This document shows, piece after piece, positions 25,299 through 36,825 of a stretch of 64,000 nt of DNA (position 1 is its first letter; the number at the start of each line of letters is the position of its first letter). The stretch covers positions 1,960,331-2,024,330 of the forward strand of contig BCIM01000002.1 in the NCBI GenBank assembly GCA_039545315.1. The letters are read 5' to 3'. A model generated the notes under the pieces. That model did not search any database, was not told the DNA's origin, and saw nothing but the letters and a program-made list of their open reading frames with translations. This DNA is from Kondoa malvinella (Eukaryota; Basidiomycota; Agaricostilbomycetes; Agaricostilbales; Kondoaceae). Both the position numbers and the translations under genes were made by a program.

Positions 25299-26227
25299 AT
25301 GTCGACCAGCGCATTCACTTGGGGCGATCCGTCCAATGACAAGCGTATACTATTCTTGCACGGGCTCAAGTCAAGTGCTGCAAGCTTCAACGGCCTAGGT
25401 TCTCGCTTAGCGAGCGGTATGCTGCGTCAAGCTCAAGAATCGCGTTTACTGTTCTCACGCCAAAGCTAGACTACTACTGCGTGGGCCCCAATCACAAAGG
25501 ACACGGCGGTCAACCTCTTGCAACCTCTTCTGAAGGATACACCTTTCAGGCTTTAGCGCAAGCTCATGCTCCATATCTCAAAGTTTCGTATAATATCGTC
25601 GTTGGCCATTCTCTCGGTTGCTTGGTAGCTCTCAAGATGCTGCAATCAGACACTGTCAAGCCGCAACGCGTTGTTCTTATCGATCCGCCTTTCAATCTGT
25701 CACCTCAAGATAAAGAAGGCGTCAGAAAAGGTTGCAAGAACGAGATAGAGCATCCCATGTCCTGGCAAGAGTATCAACAACATCATCCAAAGTATGGTAG
25801 AGTGGACTGTATCGCTGAGGCATACAACGCCAGCATGGGTAAAACAGAGGCAATCGATGGAATAATCGATGTGCGAGCGATGACATGTTCATCAATCTGT
25901 GACTGAGCCTTGCGTCAGGCTAATCGATCATGGACAAATCTTGAAGAAATGCTCTCTGGTCTCAATATGGATATCGTCATTCTTGCTGCGGACCCTGATT
26001 GCGAGCCTGCATTCGCACCCAGCGATGCTGTTGTGGTGAAGCAAGTCAGCGCAGGTCAGAAGGTCGCTTATGTGTCAGTCTGCTTCCTCTTCCACGCATG
26101 CATGTAGCTGATATGCGTGTACAGAAAAGGCGCAAGTCATGGCGTCCATCGAGAGTACCGTGATATTGTTGAACATGTCATCAGGACAGGGCGGGTCGAT
26201 GATGTAGACGGCTTGTGTCTTTACTAG
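25299..26227 (+). CDS. Alpha/beta hydrolase
   Basis: Four exons (25299-25416, 25470-25870, 25919-26073, 26125-26227) give 258 residues from MSTSAFTWGDPSND. Signs of the fold: RILFLHGLKSSAASF (HG oxyanion region), VVGHSLGCLVAL (GxSxG nucleophile elbow with Ser), RVVLIDPPF, DIVILAADPDCEPAF near the acid position, and KGASHGVHRE with the likely catalytic His. Substrate unknown; size and sequence suggest a small esterase or lipase-like enzyme. No signal peptide, so cytosolic. The introns correct an apparent stop at 25906. Confidence 0.85.
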
Positions 26228-26435
26228 ACAATGCGGGCGGTGTCTCGTGATCTGTCCAGACTTATTGTGGCTTGGTATTATGCAATAAGATACGCATTCA
26301 GTACATCACATCCCTCTGCCTGTATAGCAAGTTGCCCTTGTCCATGCTTCCCAGTCTCTTTCTTCGCCTTGACTGAGCAAGCGCGTCAGCGTCACACCGA
26401 CACAAGTTGAGGCAAACTCACCCTTTCGAAATACA

Positions 26436-27800
26436 CTATATACGTGAAGAAGGCGCTATTGTCGTGCCTTTCCAGCTGCTACCGGATCCTCCTCCTGATA
26501 TCGATCCCGCAGGGGCAGTCCCAGCCCTCTTTGGCCCTCTCCTCGATGCCGCTATTGATGTACCACTAAGCGTCGAATGACCGCTGATCGAACCTAATGG
26601 TATCGTACTCGGTGCATAGCCTTGCCTCTGCGAACCTTGCCACGATGATCCGCCATCAAATTCTGTGCGAGGGCCTGTAGTAGCTGATCTTGCTTTCGTT
26701 GACGCCGGGTAGATGGAAGCTTGCGATCGAGCATGTTGTGTGCCAGCTACTGAATTTGGTCCGGAAGATGGGAGCTTCTTTCCACCAAAGATGCTGCTGT
26801 TGGCTGTTGAGGTGCCTGGCTTGAAAGAAGAACCATAGATAGTCGTAGGCGCTTTCTGGCTGGTAGCCGCAAATGACGAGCTGCCCGACACACCGTTAGT
26901 GATAGCTGAACCGGTCTGATTGGTTGTTGGGGCGAAGGAAGAGTTGATTGATCTGTCTCGTGACTTGCTATCTCGCGTCAAGGTGATAGCGGGTACTGAG
27001 GTGCTTTGCGGTGCTCGGCTACCAAGCGTAGACTTTCCAGCGAGAGAATCTGGTACAGTCCCTTGTCTGCGTCCATTTATCGATGATGAACCTGATTTGG
27101 AAGAGCTGCCAGATACAACAGAAGCGGTATCGGTATTGTCTTGATTAGGTCGCATACCGCTGCTGAGCAAAGGAGCTCCAGAATCTTGCCGCGCGTGACC
27201 TGGTCGTCGGCTTGTCCCGCTGCCAGAGAATCGAGAGAAATATGGAGACTTGGATGGTGTGCCGGAACTTGGCGATTGACCAAACATGCCGCTCGCAAGA
27301 CCAGCCGCAGCTGGATTGGAAGAATTGCCATAGCTCGAGTTGTTGAGATAGCCTGTTCCACTACTTGTACTATAGCCTGTCTCGTTGTTCCCGAAATTGG
27401 AGTATTGAGGCTGTGCTGCCAGGGGAGGATCGGCAAAGGGATCTGTACTTTGAGCGAAAGGCGGCTGCTGAGGAGGATAAGAGGAAGAATCGAAAGCAGG
27501 CTTGAAGCTGAAGTCTTTCCATCCACGAGATCTGGGTACAGAGCTGGAATGCATCGACCCGCCGTATGACGAAGCGTCATCTTGATACGAGGACTTGTCC
27601 GGCATTGAGCCTGACGCGACAGAATTTCCGCCTCTCTGCCTCCCCAGAGCTGATAGCACGGCCAAGTCGGAGCCATCAGAGGAGTTAAGGCATTTCCTCA
27701 GAAGAAAGCTTCCAATCAATATGGCGACAGCAGCTCCAGCAGCGACACCGATCCAGGCTGGCTTGGACAAGAGAGCATCAGAATCGCAAGAGTCTGACAT
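26436..27800 (-). CDS. Single-pass membrane protein, Ser-rich tail
   Basis: One uninterrupted frame of 454 residues. It begins MSDSCDSDALLSKPAWIG, has one transmembrane helix at about residues 15-34 (IGVAAGAAVAILIGSFLL) followed by RKC, and then over 400 residues of Ser/Gly/Thr/Asn/Pro-rich disordered sequence, positively charged on balance. Family not recognised. The layout (very short N-terminus with Cys and acids, helix, long low-complexity tail) is like the gene at 23.6 kb, which suggests related membrane scaffolds. Large Ser content offers many phosphorylation sites. No intron is needed, unlike almost every neighbour. Confidence 0.7.
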   Translation of the reverse strand: MSDSCDSDALLSKPAWIGVAAGAAVAILIGSFLLRKCLNSSDGSDLAVLSALGRQRGGNSVASGSMPDKSSYQDDASSYGGSMHSSSVPRSRGWKDFSFKPAFDSSSYPPQQPPFAQSTDPFADPPLAAQPQYSNFGNNETGYSTSSGTGYLNNSSYGNSSNPAAAGLASGMFGQSPSSGTPSKSPYFSRFSGSGTSRRPGHARQDSGAPLLSSGMRPNQDNTDTASVVSGSSSKSGSSSINGRRQGTVPDSLAGKSTLGSRAPQSTSVPAITLTRDSKSRDRSINSSFAPTTNQTGSAITNGVSGSSSFAATSQKAPTTIYGSSFKPGTSTANSSIFGGKKLPSSGPNSVAGTQHARSQASIYPASTKARSATTGPRTEFDGGSSWQGSQRQGYAPSTIPLGSISGHSTLSGTSIAASRRGPKRAGTAPAGSISGGGSGSSWKGTTIAPSSRI

Positions 27801-28009
27801 TGCGATTCATAAGGGTTTGCGAGAGCAAGCGGCCTTGCCGAATAAGAGCAATAACCGACGAGCGAGACAAAGGGAACGATAGTCAAGGCTGGCCGGCAAA
27901 CGAAGTCTTACGCAGCGAGATCTGCATAGCCGTGACAGCGCAGATACAAATCCAGCATGGTGTATCAGTCTGAAGAGTCATCTCGGTCGCTGCGGGACAA
28001 GCAACTTGC

Positions 28010-29250
28010 TTCTTTCATTTTGCAAAGAACCGCTCGACTGGTACAGTCCCGGTACAGATAAGCCGCCTGACCATGCCCGCATCACGATACTATGCCGCTG
28101 GACCATATATCCCCGATCTGCTGCTCCGCCTTGCCTGTTGGAAGCGCTATACACATTCATGCAATACGCTTCGAACTGAAGTAGCCTCTTTGACTGCTTC
28201 ATCGGGGCTCGCAAGCATCACAGGACCTTCCAGTAGACCTCAGGCCTTGGTATTCAAAAGAGGAGAACGATTTAGTGGGCTTATCGCTTGTCATGCGCGC
28301 TCAACATGTTTCGTCTATTTCTCGCTTTCTCCGCATCTGCTTCATTTCTGAATAGCAAGATCCTTCTTCGATCATGGTATAGAAGCTCTGTACATATTTT
28401 CAAGACCATACAGCTCATATTGAGCGAGACGATGTTCAGTCTGTTCGCGCAACATATTTTCGCGGTAATTTGACGATAATTTACCAAAAGTGTTCCCGAC
28501 TGTTCACGCCATCACGAAGCATTTGCAATAGCTCTCAACGGCAACAAGTTCATCCCGTACTACCATACTACCTCTGTACCAAGTCTGGCTCTCTTCTAAG
28601 CGATATTGAGGGAGTCGATGTCAAACATCTTTCGAGCAGACATGTCAGATCATGTCACTACATGTCCGGACATTTCAAATAAAGTGTCGCGGTCGACATC
28701 AAATGCGCTCGTTTATCATCTATTGCTCGTCTATGCTACGTAGGCTACATCTGTAAGCTTCTTCTGCCTACCTGCTCGACCTTCTCACCACTCGGCTGAC
28801 ACAAAGTCAAGGCAATATCTTTTGCAAAGATCACGAAAGGCATGCACATCCATTCTGCATCTACCTTGGAGCTGCTGTGCTGATCCGACTGCGCCTGCGA
28901 GCTTTATAGGAGCTCGAGTGGCTTCATTTCTCGCTCAAAGTAAAAGTCTCCGCCAGACTTGCCTCTACAAATTGATGCTTTGGAACAGCAAGTCATTCTT
29001 CAGTATCGCTTAGAGGATATCTGCACGGAATTTGACGCTCTTCACCCTGAATCTGACCGACCAGATGTTGAACCTTGGCTTTTTGGACCTGCACAGGCTT
29101 TTAGGTGACACCTCGAAAGACTCCTATTCTCCTGGTCACGTAGGCCCTAGCACGCCTGCACGCCTGCACGGCAAGCAAAGTCTTGTGAAGTGCATATGCT
29201 TACCGCGTCTACCGTGTCCATTACAGCGTCTGTGATGAGGAAATTCCGTA
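28010..29250 (+). repeat. Dispersed repeat, copy 1
   Basis: About 1.2 kb that matches 52640-53880 in the same orientation at roughly three bases in four, with small indels. Shared landmarks: ATAAGCCGCCTGACCATGCC, ACTATGCCGCTGGACCATAT, TTGAGCGAGACGATGTTCA, TTGAGGGAGTCGATGTCAAA, TACGTAGGCTACATCTG, and GAGCTCGAG. Near its end both copies encode a related peptide (here LPLQIDALEQQ ... TEFDALHPE, there LPLQINALEQQ ... TEFRALYAK), so it was coding. Here the frame hits TGA near 29105 and the downstream kinase-like part is absent. No terminal repeats or target duplications were found. Confidence 0.75.
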
Positions 29251-29484
29251 TCCATTGCAGTGTCTTCGCAGCTACGATTTCGCTATCGCGTGATTACAAG
29301 TCGGATTTCCCTGGCAGTCAGACACCGTACTCTAGTTGTTCCTTCTTGGTGCAACTTTAGCCAGTCCTCCGATAATCACCGATCAAGGGAAGAAACGATC
29401 AACGCTTGCGTCAAATCGGATAGTCAAATCCCAGCACTCATGAGCCGATAAGACCCCTTGCTCGCAAATCACCACAGTCTGATT

Positions 29485-30330
29485 TCATGCCCTAGATAGC
29501 ATGAATGCTAGTATGTCGTCTAGAAGTTTGCGTAGCTTTCGAAGCGCAACATCGATTTGAGGATCGGCTTTTGATTTAACTTCTGAGACAAGGAGCTTGT
29601 CGATTTTCGTGAAAGTATGGACGTGGTGCGAGCCGGGGTATAATGGGCGTTTGGGAGAGAAGCAGCTGCCCATACCACTCTGAGAATCTAGTGGAAGTTG
29701 CGCTGAACTTGGTTCGTGTCGCGAGCTCGAGAATCTGTCGCTGAGGTACCAGTCCACCAACAGAGTGGATCGCCAGAGGAGACTGCTGATCTGCGTTTGA
29801 GCTTTCGACAGAAGATGCTGGATTGGCAATGATAGAGGGCAATACAGCTTTAGGTGTCCAAAGACAAGCATCGACTTCGAAGCGGACCAAACAGCGTATG
29901 CCAGCGAAGTCCTGCGATTGAAATGAGCTCTATCAAGGATCGCTTGGCGACAACTTACGTAGCTGATGATACGATGGTGTCAAGTACTCTGCTCCAACCC
30001 CTTTTCTGACCTCGTCGAAACCTTTGAAAAAGCCAATCCATGGTTATTGCCCAAGCCAGTAGAGTTCCGAATAGTGCGTTTTTCGTTTCTCACGAAAATG
30101 ATGGTCTTGGCTTTTCGTATGACGTTGATACGAAAGTCCTTGAGATCAGCTGTGGAAGTGACAAATCGTAGAAGCTTGCGCAGGGAATTGCGATCTGTTA
30201 TAAGATCTAGGTCTTGGAAGCGATAGCCGGGCTTCAAGTGTCTGACGGCCAAGAAGAGCGGTTCCATGGAGTGGCTTGAGCATTGAAGGGGATTTCGAAA
30301 GTACAAAGATGTTCGCCAAAATTCATCACA
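29485..30330 (-). pseudogene. Frame-disrupted fungal gene (family often mislabelled GGPP synthetase)
   Basis: Blocks of a conserved fungal family occur in order: MEPLFLAVRHLKPGYRF, LITDRNSLRKLLRFV, DFRINVIRKAKTIIFVRNEK, then in another frame FFKGFDEVRKGVGAEYL, a 47-nt intron (GTAAGT...CGCAG), IRCLVRFEVDACLW, ILELATRTKF, and again in another frame GSHHVHTFTKID to DVALRKLRKLLDDILAFML. Many database entries call this family geranylgeranyl pyrophosphate synthetase, which the sequence does not support. Two one-base frame changes (near 30030 and 29650) have no splice sites to explain them, so I call it broken; sequence error is possible. The 5' exons above 30330 were not resolved. Confidence 0.5.
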
Positions 30331-30951
30331 ACGTTGGACTGAATGTAAGAGGACAAGAAGAAAACGTCTTTCGTTGTATTGTATTGCATAGAGTACGATA
30401 AAAGAAGAGAGATACGTTTCATTGTATTAGAGTAGCTGACAACAAACTCGTGCTGAATTAAGCCGCAGTAGCAAGCCAGATAGATTGCATTGCGAAAGGA
30501 TCGCGAGTCACCTGCGTCGCAAATCTGCTCCGCGATGCGACCAGCACGGCACAGGAAGACTAGAGGCCTTCCTTGAAAGCAATGTCTGAAATCGAGTGTC
30601 AAGACGAAAGTCTGGACTGGTGACGAGTCAATCGAGCCTGCCAGATCAAGCCATCGACATTGACCGTATCGGCGACACAGGAGATTTCACAGATGTATAG
30701 GTATAGCAGGAAGAGAGTCACTTGTGCGAGTAGAGCCAGATGAGGTTTTCGCGAGAACGAGGCACGAGCCACCTTGAGGGCACGAGAAGCGCGAATCCGT
30801 CGACAGAATCGCTAGCACTGCTTGAACAGCGCGACCAACTAACACCTATTCCTGTCAAGGTTTGAGCGAGAACACAAACTTGATCTCTTGTCCAAATACG
30901 GCCGTCATAATCCTAAAGCCTATTCGCCATATTGCTGCTACCAATTTCACA

Positions 30952-31643
30952 ATGGCCGAATTGATTCAAACCTGCTTGAGCAGCAACGTCCTGCTGTTTG
31001 GATCGTTCACTCTCAAGTCAGGTCGCACTTCGCCCTACTTTTTCAATGCCGGTCTACTATACTCTGGATCTCAACTAGCTACCCTTGCGACCTGCTTTGC
31101 TCAGGCCATTATAGACTCTGGTCTAGAATTCGATGTCCTCTTTGGTCCAGCGTACAAAGGCATCGCTTTAGCAGCAATCACCGCGGCCGAATTGTATAGA
31201 TTGTCAGGTCGAAGCGTAGACTTTGCTTATAACAGAAAAGAGGCGAAAACGCATGGCGAGGGTGGGAGCTTGGTAGGCGCACCTATGAAGGGGAAACGAG
31301 TGATGATTTTGGATGATGTGATTACTGCCGGCACAGCGATAAGGGAGGCGATTGGCTTGATCAAACAAGAGGGTGGGCAGCTTGTGGGTATTACGGAGAG
31401 TCTGGACAGACAAGAGAGAGGCAAGGACAAGAAAGAGAGTGCTGTGCAAGAGATTGAACGCGAGACTGGCGTACCTGTTCTGGCCGTCATGACTTTGAAG
31501 GACATTATTGGCTTCTTGGAGGGCAAAGCGGAAATGAAGGAGCACCTAGATGCTATGCGAAAGTGTTAGTCCCTTTTCGTTGGTGCCGATGAATACTGAC
31601 TTTACTTCTGAACACAGACCGCGAAGAGTATGGAGTCGCTTAA
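30952..31643 (+). CDS. ura5: Orotate phosphoribosyltransferase
   Basis: Two exons (30952-31564, 31618-31643) give 212 residues. It joins orotate to PRPP in pyrimidine synthesis in the cytosol. Seen: LFGSFTLKSGRTSPYFFNAG, DVLFGPAYKGIALAA, FAYNRKEAKTHGEGG, and the PRPP-binding loop VMILDDVITAGTAIREA. The 53-nt intron splits the last codons so that the protein ends RKYREEYGVA, the usual fungal ending; without it the frame stops early at ...MRKC. Start at ATG 30952 (MAELIQTCL) rather than upstream. Length fits the family. Confidence 0.96.
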
Positions 31644-31942
31644 AAGCATGCCAGCAGATGGTTGACAGCTTGACCATCTGCACTTCCTTCTCTTTCGCAA
31701 GCTATGGGATGCAGCATGCCCACTGGATGTCTATCGTCTACTGAAATTACGACGTTCGAGGCATTTACGACAGCACTGCAGCTACGCCAGAGTACAAGGC
31801 AATAAACTGCAAGGAAAGATGAAAGATGGGCGGCCAAGGACAGAAGGGATAGGCATGCACGGTGGTGTTCGTCTTGCACGAGCTTTGATCTCTATCGACG
31901 AATCTTGGAAGATTATTGGCTCGCCAGCCAGCTGCCTGCTCT

Positions 31943-33480
31943 ATGATACTTGCAGCCCTGCGCACGCGAATATTAGCAAGATCCCAGATACCCACGTCCT
32001 GCAATGACATACCCGCTTATCAGTCGTCTGTTTTGATCCGACGCGAGCCTATCTCGGCCTGCATTGCACAGCTCTGGCGCTCTCGTTCCCTAGCTACTCA
32101 AGCAGCAACCTCTCCAGCTGTTCCGAGCGACTCTGACGCGTTACAGCTCGATTGTACGGTGTTTCAAGGAAGCGTAAGACAAAGCATCAATAAACGCTGG
32201 AGCAAATCCTACCTATGTCAGGAGCATGGGTTGCAACCACGAGACTTGCGCAAGATTGATTCTACTGTTCCAAATGCTCGAGCGACAATCCTAGCTCGAG
32301 AGCAATGCATACTAGTCAACATCCTCAAGCTCCGCGTCTTGATCAAGTCAGACTGCGTTTGGCTCATCCACTCTGGCGAAGCGGAATTCCAAGACGAGGT
32401 TGGCGCAAAGGACCGCTTTGTCGATGAGCTACAAGTAAGCTTTACACGCCATCCTGTGTCTGTGCAACTGATGGGGCAAAGTAGACGAAATTGGCTAGCA
32501 ATAGCCAACAACTGGCTTACGAGCACAAGGCACTGGACGCTGTGTTGAGCGCGACAAGTAGTCAATTGGAGCATGAGATGAGCGAAGTGAGGACCAGGGT
32601 GTTGAAAGTGTTGGATGATCTCGCCGACACCATGGGTGAGCCGCTCGCGTATGCATCAAACAATTGGCGCTGAATTCAAGACAGTGCCGTCGGAACTGCA
32701 GACGTTGCTTTTCGATACACGCAAGTTGTCTGCCTTTCTGACGTGAGTGAGTTGCGATCCAGCTTGATCTTGCGAGGATCTGATGTGAAAGTTGTAGTCA
32801 AGCAAACTCAGTACAGACTGCTATTGATGAAGTATTGGCCAATGACGAAGATTTGAATGCCCTCTATCTCTCCGCGCCGATAAAATCTACTTCCATCAAT
32901 CATCAAGCGGTCGAGATCATGCTGGAGTCGTATTCGCAACAAGTCGAAGAGGTAGTCAATGAAGCACAAGCTCTATCAGTACGCCAGAACCAAGGTCCTG
33001 ATTTGCAACGCTAACGTCTCTACCAGGCCAATGTCACGCAAACAAGAGAAGTGATCGAAATTCTGCTTGATACCGCTCGGAATAGATTGATCGTGTTGGA
33101 TTTGCGGATAAAGTGTGTCCGCTCATTCACCAGTCATGTACTCCGCTTACCGAAAGTCAAAGTATCTTGACCATGACCTTCGGCGGAGGAGCTCTTGTCG
33201 CTGGAATCTTTGGCATGAACGTGCGTTTCCTTTGATTTGAGATTTTTGAGACTCTGAGATCCACGAGCAGCTCACCTCTGGCATCGAAGACCACCCTTCC
33301 GCTTTTTACTGGACGACAACGGGGATCATGTCGCTGGGCCTGCTGCTAGGCGCACTCGGGTTGATGAGACTGTCGACAGTGGGCACTATCGGTTTGGGAA
33401 GATGGGCTAGTCGAGCTGCACAGCTTCAGCAGAAAAGATGGAACCAGCGAAAGATACGTTCGACGGAGACGGGGATGTAG
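31943..33480 (+). CDS. MRS2: Mitochondrial Mg2+ channel MRS2
   Basis: Seven exons encode the CorA-related channel of the mitochondrial inner membrane. The N-terminus MILAALRTRILARSQ is basic and Ser/Arg rich like a matrix presequence. Matching family blocks: RDLRKIDSTV, ARATILAREQCILVNILKLR, LPFE-like helix region ALDAVLSATSSQLEHEM, ELQTLLFDTRKLSAFLT, AIDEVLANDEDLNALYLS, EIMLESYSQQVEEV, then TM1 ending FGGGALVAGIFGMN with the diagnostic GMN selectivity motif, and TM2 GIMSLGLLLGALGLM with a basic C-terminus. First intron 32435-32484. Stop 33480, only 45 bp from the stop of the convergent acetyltransferase gene. Confidence 0.95.
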
Positions 33481-33525
33481 CATCATCTGTAACATTGCAT
33501 ATACGCATGCAAATCTACTACGAGC

Positions 33526-35210
33526 TCATGCCATGCCTTGGCCTTGTATGCTGCTGCTGCTTTTCGGCGACAAGTCTTTTTGCAGGAATGCAAGGTCGAC
33601 GAATTCGCCCCATTTGACATTGAGCTGCGATAGGGTACATACATGCTTGAAGCCAGCCTTGATGCTAGCGTTTAGGCCCTGAGTCAAGGGTCAGATGCGA
33701 ATCTAAATATGCACGACTGTCTTACCATTGCGTTCTGGATATACACATCCGCGATGAGGTGCTCGATCTGCTTGTGCTGGATGGAAGGATGCTTGAGCAG
33801 TCTTCGATAGAGATGCTCTCCAATTCGATGTCTGCAAACTCATCAGTTCTGAAGCTGACGTCGTACGGAAGCCAAACCTTCGAGCGCTCGGTTGCAAGAA
33901 CGCAGAGATCACAGCTGTATGAGGATAACACTCATCTTCCTCACCATAAGGATCTATGAGGGGAATGCATATGAGCACAGGAGCTTGGAAGTCTTTCTCA
34001 TGGAGGAGCTGACCCAGGGACATGTATCCAGCAAAGAGGCCATGCCCATACTCAGCTACCAGGACAGGATAACCATCGTCGAGCGTTTCTTGTAGCCATG
34101 CTCTCCGATCTTCTAGAGTCTTCTCTTCATGCCAGTCCGCTAGCGAGTTGCCGTGCACAATTCTGGAGAGTCATGTTAGTCAATCAGGATACCCCTTGGC
34201 CTTAGACATACGACTCGTTGTACACAGCGCAGACTGGTCGAAGTGTCAGCCGCTAGCAATAGACTGATATGTCTGACCTACTCGCAAGTGCATCTTCGAT
34301 GACTGCATCTCGGTAGACTACTTGTGCCGGATCAAAGTCTTGTGGTGGCTTGCCGTTGGTAGGGACCAAGCTGGAAGAGATAGGCGAGGGGTAGCCCAGA
34401 CTAGCTCTTTCTTTTACAGTCGGTTGAGGCGAGATGCTTGTCGAGAAGAAAGCCTCGTGCGTTCTCTTTCCCTTCAAAATAGCGATGTTGGAAAGGACAC
34501 CAGAAAAGCGGAATTGCCAGCGCTTTAGCGTATGCACAGCTGCAGAATTTGCGGTCAGAACGCGGACATTCACTTGATAGATGCGTTTCGCAAGAGTTAG
34601 TCTGGACAGTGATCAGCCTGAAGCACTGCAGATAAGGCATGTACCCACGGATGATTTTGCAAATTGAACCAGAGTCTAGCTGCTATATGCTGTCGACGAT
34701 ACAAGCGAGAGACGACCAAAGATAAGCGGGCGCTGAAGTATCCGGCTGTAGATGAAATACAAGTTAGCCAGTATACCAAACGTCGAGCAGGCTTACTATC
34801 GCCAGCAGGATCAATGATACCGTGTTCGATAGCACCGTATGCGATTAGTTGTCCCTCTTGCTGTTCGTCGAAGGCAAGCAAAACCGGGTACCCGTTGTCT
34901 ATACAGCAGTCGAGATACCATTGATGCCATTCTACGCTTTTCGGTTTGATCCATTGAAGACTGTCGCCATCCTCGATAACTGGGTTGACAAGGTCATTCA
35001 GAACAAAGACGTCTTCCTTCGTGGCATGGCGTATGGTGATACTCGGATTGATCAACGGCCTCTGCAAACGAGTATCAGCTTATCACTTATTCAGAAGCAT
35101 TGACAGACGACGTTCTGTTGTACCGCATTAAAAAGCGAGTATTGGCGGCCAACCTCTAGCTCTGGGCTGCTAGGAAGCGAAGCAGGGAAATGTGGACTAG
35201 TAGACGACAT
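33526..35210 (-). CDS. Two-domain GNAT acetyltransferase
   Basis: One multi-exon frame carries two GNAT domains. Domain 1: ITIRHATKEDVFVLNDLVN, GYPVLLAFDEQQEGQLIAYG, a YFSARLSLVVSRLYRRQHIA strand/loop, and LTANSAAVHTLKRWQFRFSG (NxxxxxxxxxxGF type end). A Pro-rich linker (SPISSSLVPTNGKPPQ) leads to domain 2: YRDAVIEDALAICAVYNES, RRAWLQETLDDGYPVLVAEY, GYMSLG, RRHRIGEHLYRRLLKHPS (acetyl-CoA loop), NASIKAGFKH and FVDLAFLQKDL. Both look like phosphinothricin-N-acetyltransferase-type enzymes, whose substrates vary. No stop codon and no strong start separate the two. The first intron is about 90 nt. No membrane segment. A split into two genes is the alternative. Confidence 0.7.
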
Positions 35211-35722
35211 ATTGACGCGGCATCAAGTTTGAGAAGCAGTAGCAAGATTAGCAGGACATTTACGGCCTTGAGAGAGTAATCACTGCACAGCCTGTGAAAG
35301 GTCGCGCTATCGTGCATAGCATAGGCAGCATAGCATGAATTGCCTTGAACTTTAAATGGTCGCGCAGCATGAGCAGCGCAGAGCGCAACACAGATATCGA
35401 CACAGAGCTGATAAGTATTAAGAAGACTCGGGAAAATTCGATATCTCAGGACTTCATCAGCGAGACAGCTCATGGACAGCTCGATGCAGAGTTGACTTTG
35501 AAAGACAAGAGAAATAGGTCTGCAGTCTGCACGAGGGAGAAGGCAGGGAAGGCAAGAAAAGGAGAGTGGGTAACAGCCGTGGTTCGTAGCTTTGGTACCG
35601 TAGTAAGAAGGAAAATAATCCCGAACTAGCCTGTGGAACCTGAATAGACTGAAGGGCAATTGGAAGAAACAGCAGTGTATTATATCATAACGTGTACAAG
35701 GCCTCAGAGGAACCAGTCCTTC

Positions 35723-36825
35723 TCAGCGTAACTCCTCGCGGCAGTTCTTGCAAAGCTTCTTCTCCCCACGTCCTCGACGACACTCGTTGATTTGCTGCCA
35801 TCCCTCCGACATAAGCCAATGGACCGTCATCACAGCGAGCGCAACACTCATGATGATGACAAGCTGCCAATCAGTCTTGTCCATTTCGAATTTGGCAACA
35901 ATGAAAGGCAAGTCCGAATCTTTGGTATCAAAGGCTAGCGTAGGAGCGGCAGATTGAACAGCAGCAATCGCGAGACAGAAAGTCAGGCCGACAAAGAAGG
36001 CGGCGAATTGTAGTATGGAAGTGATCTTTGCGTAGAGTGGATGTTGTAGAGAGGTGAGTTTACCAGTAAAGACGCTAATGGTCGAGAGCACTTGCATAAC
36101 GAAGACGACACCGATCAAAACAGTGGCGATGATCATGGCTGCTTTGCCGTAAGGCAGAAAGTCTTCTACTACTTGCCATACGCTGTGTCCAAGTCAGAAG
36201 GTGTTCAAGCATGGAAAAGCCAACAAGCTTACGTGTCGTCGACTGCCTGGGGCCAAGGATCTCCTTCGTTCACTTTCAGCTCGGCCAGCGAGAGACTGAA
36301 TTTCCACGTAGCGCTGGTATCAATATCATCATCTCGTGCAGCCAGGTGTCGCAGCAGAGCCCTCTTGCCAATACCTAGAGCGTCTCCTATACCCTTGCCA
36401 GCGTCTTCTGCACCTTTTGCAATCTCATTAGCAGCCTTTTGGCCTTCTTCTTTGCCTTTGTCCAGTACTGCTCCAGCTCCAGCGGCCGCTGCTGCCGCCA
36501 TATCCAGACTCCAGCTCATTGTGCCTCCGGCCAACTTTGCACCTTTTCCTTTGAAAGTGGCGTATGCAAGAAGACCAAAAACGACAAGGAGCATGAAGAC
36601 AGCAACCGAGCTCGAGAGCTTTTCCTGCCATGTAGCGCCTTCATCGTCGTCGTAGGCATACTCGCTATAGGCTCTTGATGCTTCTTCATTGGATGCATCA
36701 GCACCGCCCTGCTGGTTGTCTGGATCTCGGTAGGAGCTTTTCTCATCGTAGGTCTTTTGGCTCAGGCTGCCTTTAATTCCAGAAAGACCGGTAGAGGCCT
36801 TCCAGATAACCCCAAACTTGTTCAT
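35723..36825 (-). CDS. Four-helix membrane protein, unknown
   Basis: Two exons (36233-36825 and 35723-36182, 50-nt intron) give about 350 residues. A helix near residue 80 (VAVFMLLVVFGLLAYATF) follows an acidic N-terminus; then an Ala/Gly/Lys-rich amphipathic stretch (AAAAAAGAGAVLDKGKEEG); then three helices in exon 2 (AMIIATVLIGVVFVMQVLS, ILQFAAFFVGLTFCLAIAA, WQLVIIMSVALAVMTVHWLM). The C-terminus RGEKKLCKNCREELR has a CxxC pair. Start at MNKFGVIWKAS. No family recognised. It is divergent from the phosphate carrier, with 567 bp between starts. Confidence 0.7.

Noticed and set aside
26920..27569. Plus-strand frames opposite the Ser-rich membrane protein
   Set aside because: Shadow frames of a GC-biased low-complexity gene.
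33703..34158. Second GNAT half as a separate gene starting MHGNSLADW
   Set aside because: The true domain start (YRDAVIEDALAICAVYNES) lies in upstream exons in the same transcript direction with no stop, so a fusion fits better; not fully excluded.
35369..35629. Plus-strand frame MSSAERNTDIDTEL...
   Set aside because: Short, no family, no splice signals, overlapped by an equally open frame on the other strand; probably the promoter of the GNAT gene.
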